DNA from: Parachlorella kessleri
Taxonomy: Eukaryota; Chlorophyta; Trebouxiophyceae; Chlorellales; Chlorellaceae
DNA: 11,963 bases
NCBI GenBank assembly: GCA_001598975.1
Contig: BBXU01002611.1
Coordinates: forward strand, 1-11,963
Direction: 5' to 3'
This document shows positions 10,083 through 11,963 of the stretch, piece by piece. Every line of letters starts with the position of its first letter. The first letter of the stretch is position 1. Under the pieces are notes generated by a model. The model was not told where the DNA came from, searched no databases, and saw only the letters and a list, made by a program, of their open reading frames with translations. The position numbers and the translations under genes were made by a program.

Positions 10083-11940
10083 TCATGCCACCTCCATGCA
10101 GTCACAAGCTGTGCCAGGCTCCCCTGTCAGGCCCACCCCGCTCGCTACCGCTGCCAGCCTGCCGCCGCGGCCACCGCTGCTGGTCCTGCCGATAGCCAGC
10201 GCGTGTGACACTCCCATGCACTGCCCCCCTGCCTGGAGCCCCGCCTGTAACAGGCGAGCGCCACGGGTCGCCTTGGCCCGCTGGGCTGCTGCTCCACCTG
10301 CTGAGCCTGCTGCCCATGCTGTGCCCGTCGCCATGCTGTCTTGCCAGGTGGCGCCGCCGCACTGGGGGGTATCTAATGCTGAAGAGTGATGCTGACCAGC
10401 GAAGGTGAGGGCGACTCTCGCGGTAGGGGAGGGGCCGAGCCGTGCAGGCGTAGCGCCTGCAGTGCCTGCTCTGGCCGCCGCCAGACGGCCGGCGCTCTGC
10501 AGCATCTTCAGTCCCCGGGAGGGGGCAGGACCCGGGGTCAACTCCACCGCGGCATCGGGGGTCAGCTCCAGCGGGCCCTCGCCAACAAGACCCCCCACCT
10601 CCTCAACAGGTGCTCCTGCTGCTGCTGCTGAGCATGCCACAGGCCCCGCATGGTCTGGGGTCAGCTGCAGGGAGGGCTCGGGACCATCTGCGTCTTCCCC
10701 TCCGGCAGCGCTCTCATGCGCTTCTGCTGCGCCTTCAAAACATAGGGCAGCAGGCACCGGCTGCGGCCCTGCGGGGCTGAGAAGACCCAGCTCTGCTGCC
10801 TGTCGCTCCTGCCCGTGCTCCTCGCGCGGTGGGCCAGCCAGCAGTACAGCAGTACAGGCTCCATCTGCGCTGCGTTCCCCCGGTACTGCTACCTCTGGCT
10901 GCCGGTTTGGTGACGCCATACCCTGGCAGGCGCCTAGTGGATCCTCCTCCCTGCCCTCAGGGGCGTTAGCAATGCCCGCGCTTGTGGGAGCGCTGGCGCC
11001 AGGCTGGCTTGAGAGGGCGCTGGGCCCACAAATGTCCATGGGAGACGCCTCCCCGGCCGCTGCTCCAGGCACCGCCACGCCAGGCTTGGGCCGTTCCTGG
11101 TACTGCTCCTGCTGCTCCTGGTACTGCACCTGCTGTTCCTGGTACCGCACCTGCCGTTCCTGCTGCTGCTCCTGCCGCTGAAGGAGGTGATGGGGAAGGG
11201 GTGTGGCATCAGCAGGCGGTTGCTGCTGGTGGCGGGGCGGAGGGGGCGTTGCACTGACGGGAGACGGCTGCTGCTGCTGCTGCTGCCTGGTCAGTAGGTG
11301 GTAGGGCGGGGAGGCGCCAGGGGAGCAGGCGCTGTGGGGGGGCTGCCCTGGCTTGGCAGCAGCGAGGGGCGAGGGCTGTTTGAGGATGCCGCGGGGCGCC
11401 GGCGCCCTGCCCGCGGGGCGGGGGGTGGCTGCTGCACCGTGGCTGCCGGGAGATGCCTCCTGCAGGAGCGGCATAACGGGCAGGGTGGGGCTCAGGGGTA
11501 GGTTTGGTGTGCATGGCAGGTGTGCTGAGCGGGGGCATGGAGATCCACGCTGGCAAGCAGGGACGCAAGCTGTGGCTAGTGTTACTTTGTATCTGGGGAT
11601 GAAGCCGTGTGCGCCACTGCACGCTGCCTAGCTACGATGCTGCGCCTGCCCCAAAGCTGCCAGGGATGATTTGGAGCATAGCCAGAATTTTAAGTGAACC
11701 AAGCTGTGGCACCGGATGGTGCCCAGTACCCACCCACACAGTGACCTCTGACGATGCGACCCAGCTCACCGGCGCGGCGATGGGGGACTGTTCTGCCGCC
11801 GCCGGCGCCTCTGCTGTGCCTGCTGCGCGGGCCGCGTAGCGTTGCCGCACGTGCTGCAGGTGCCGCCACTCCCCTTCCAGCCTCGCCTCCACCGCCTGGG
11901 CGGCCTCGCTGCCCCGCGCTTCGCACAGCACTGCCCACAG
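10083..11940 (-). CDS. Low-complexity Ala/Pro/Gln-rich protein, 3' part (5' end outside window)
   Basis: Two exons on the minus strand, 11770-11940 and 10083-11459, join phase 0 across GTGAGC..CTGCAG (PIAAP|EASPGSHG). The upstream exon appears to start at an acceptor (C-rich tract, then GTGCAG at 11946-11941), so the gene continues past the right edge. It encodes a short helical, charged stretch (LWAVLCEARG.., GEWRHLQHVRQRYAAR). The large exon gives 458 residues, mostly disordered: RGILKQPSP near its start, a Q6 run, Gln/Tyr/Glu heptads (11094-11177), a long acidic Ala/Gly/Pro middle with three LTP motifs (QLTPD, ELTPD, ELTPG), and a basic Ala/Gly/Arg-rich end. No folded domain is recognised. 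The 458-codon open frame and the in-phase join argue for a real gene, although GC-rich DNA makes long frames easily. An alternative model starts at ATG 11474 (MPLLQ) without the upstream exon. Confidence 0.55.
10242..10256. repeat. Short odd palindrome in coding sequence
   Basis: CGCCTGT and ACAGGCG flank A10249. Arms of 7 bp are short enough to occur by chance in a window of this size. A TGTAA on the plus strand (10246-10250) falls inside it. Confidence 0.6.
10443..10461. repeat. Hairpin with 8-bp arms inside the right-hand gene
   Basis: TGCAGGCG (10443-10450) and CGCCTGCA (10454-10461) flank the 3-base loop TAG. It is within the coding exon (region encoding AGATPARLG) and probably reflects GC-rich composition. 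Confidence 0.6.
11094..11177 (-). repeat. Four 21-bp tandem repeats encoding Gln/Tyr/Glu heptads
   Basis: Units at 11094-11114, 11115-11135, 11136-11156 and 11157-11177. On the minus strand they encode heptads of the type Q-x-x-Y-Q-E-Q (RQVRYQE, QQVQYQE, QQEQYQE), with the outermost unit most diverged (RQEQQQE). The heptad period and charge pattern suggest an extended helix or coiled coil next to the Q6 tract. Confidence 0.9.
11460..11769 (-). other. Intron of the right-hand gene
   Basis: From donor GTGAGC to acceptor CTGCAG. The upstream exon's frame stays open for 46 codons into it before a stop at 11632, so the donor is chosen for its consensus and the in-phase join rather than forced by a stop. 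Nothing else is recognised in its 310 bases. Confidence 0.5.
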
Positions 11941-11963
11941 CTGCACGCGGGAAGGCGGGGGGG

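Noticed and set aside
10405..11181. 258-codon plus-strand open frame opposite the right-hand gene
   Set aside because: Shadow of the longer minus-strand frame in GC-rich repetitive coding sequence; its Ser/Ala/Pro composition mirrors the opposite strand.

Overview
This is nuclear DNA from a eukaryote, most likely a chlorophyte green alga (volvocalean or similar). The genes are GC-rich and split by many short introns with C/CA-rich polypyrimidine tracts. TGTAA, the usual green-algal polyadenylation signal, lies downstream of three genes. Two proteins carry N-termini that look like plastid transit peptides. The acetylglutamate kinase is of the plant/algal plastid type, and the SPX sequence is of the kind found in algal VTC4-like proteins. 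I see no prokaryotic operon, CRISPR array, tRNA, rRNA or complete transposon. The species cannot be named from the sequence alone. Layout: (1) Positions 1-2778, minus strand: the 5' part of a six-exon (so far) SPX-domain gene, probably a VTC4-like polyphosphate polymerase, which runs off the left edge. (2) 2779-4231: non-coding; SPX upstream region and the long 3' UTR of the next gene, with a doubled TGTAA and two hairpins. (3) 4232-4968, minus: a two-exon gene for a 150-residue, probably plastid-targeted protein that I do not recognise. (4) 4969-5680: divergent promoter region with two adjacent palindromes, a TATA-like box and a double G-box. (5) 5681-9253, plus: N-acetyl-L-glutamate kinase, eight exons, 341 residues, reconstructed completely; intron 6 begins with GC. 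(6) 9254-10082: convergent intergenic stretch with opposing TGTAA signals and a pair of diverged direct repeats. (7) 10083-11940, minus: the 3' part of a gene for a low-complexity Ala/Pro/Gln-rich protein that continues past the right edge. The two recognisable genes belong to nutrient metabolism: plastid arginine synthesis (nitrogen) and, probably, inositol-pyrophosphate-gated polyphosphate synthesis (phosphorus). They are not adjacent and do not share a promoter, so any functional link is conjecture. I found no new multi-gene system. The most interesting signals are small-scale: a decayed partial copy of SPX exon 4 that could act as a poison exon; a GC-AG intron whose donor lies inside a tandem duplication; and three long, perfect inverted repeats in non-coding DNA.
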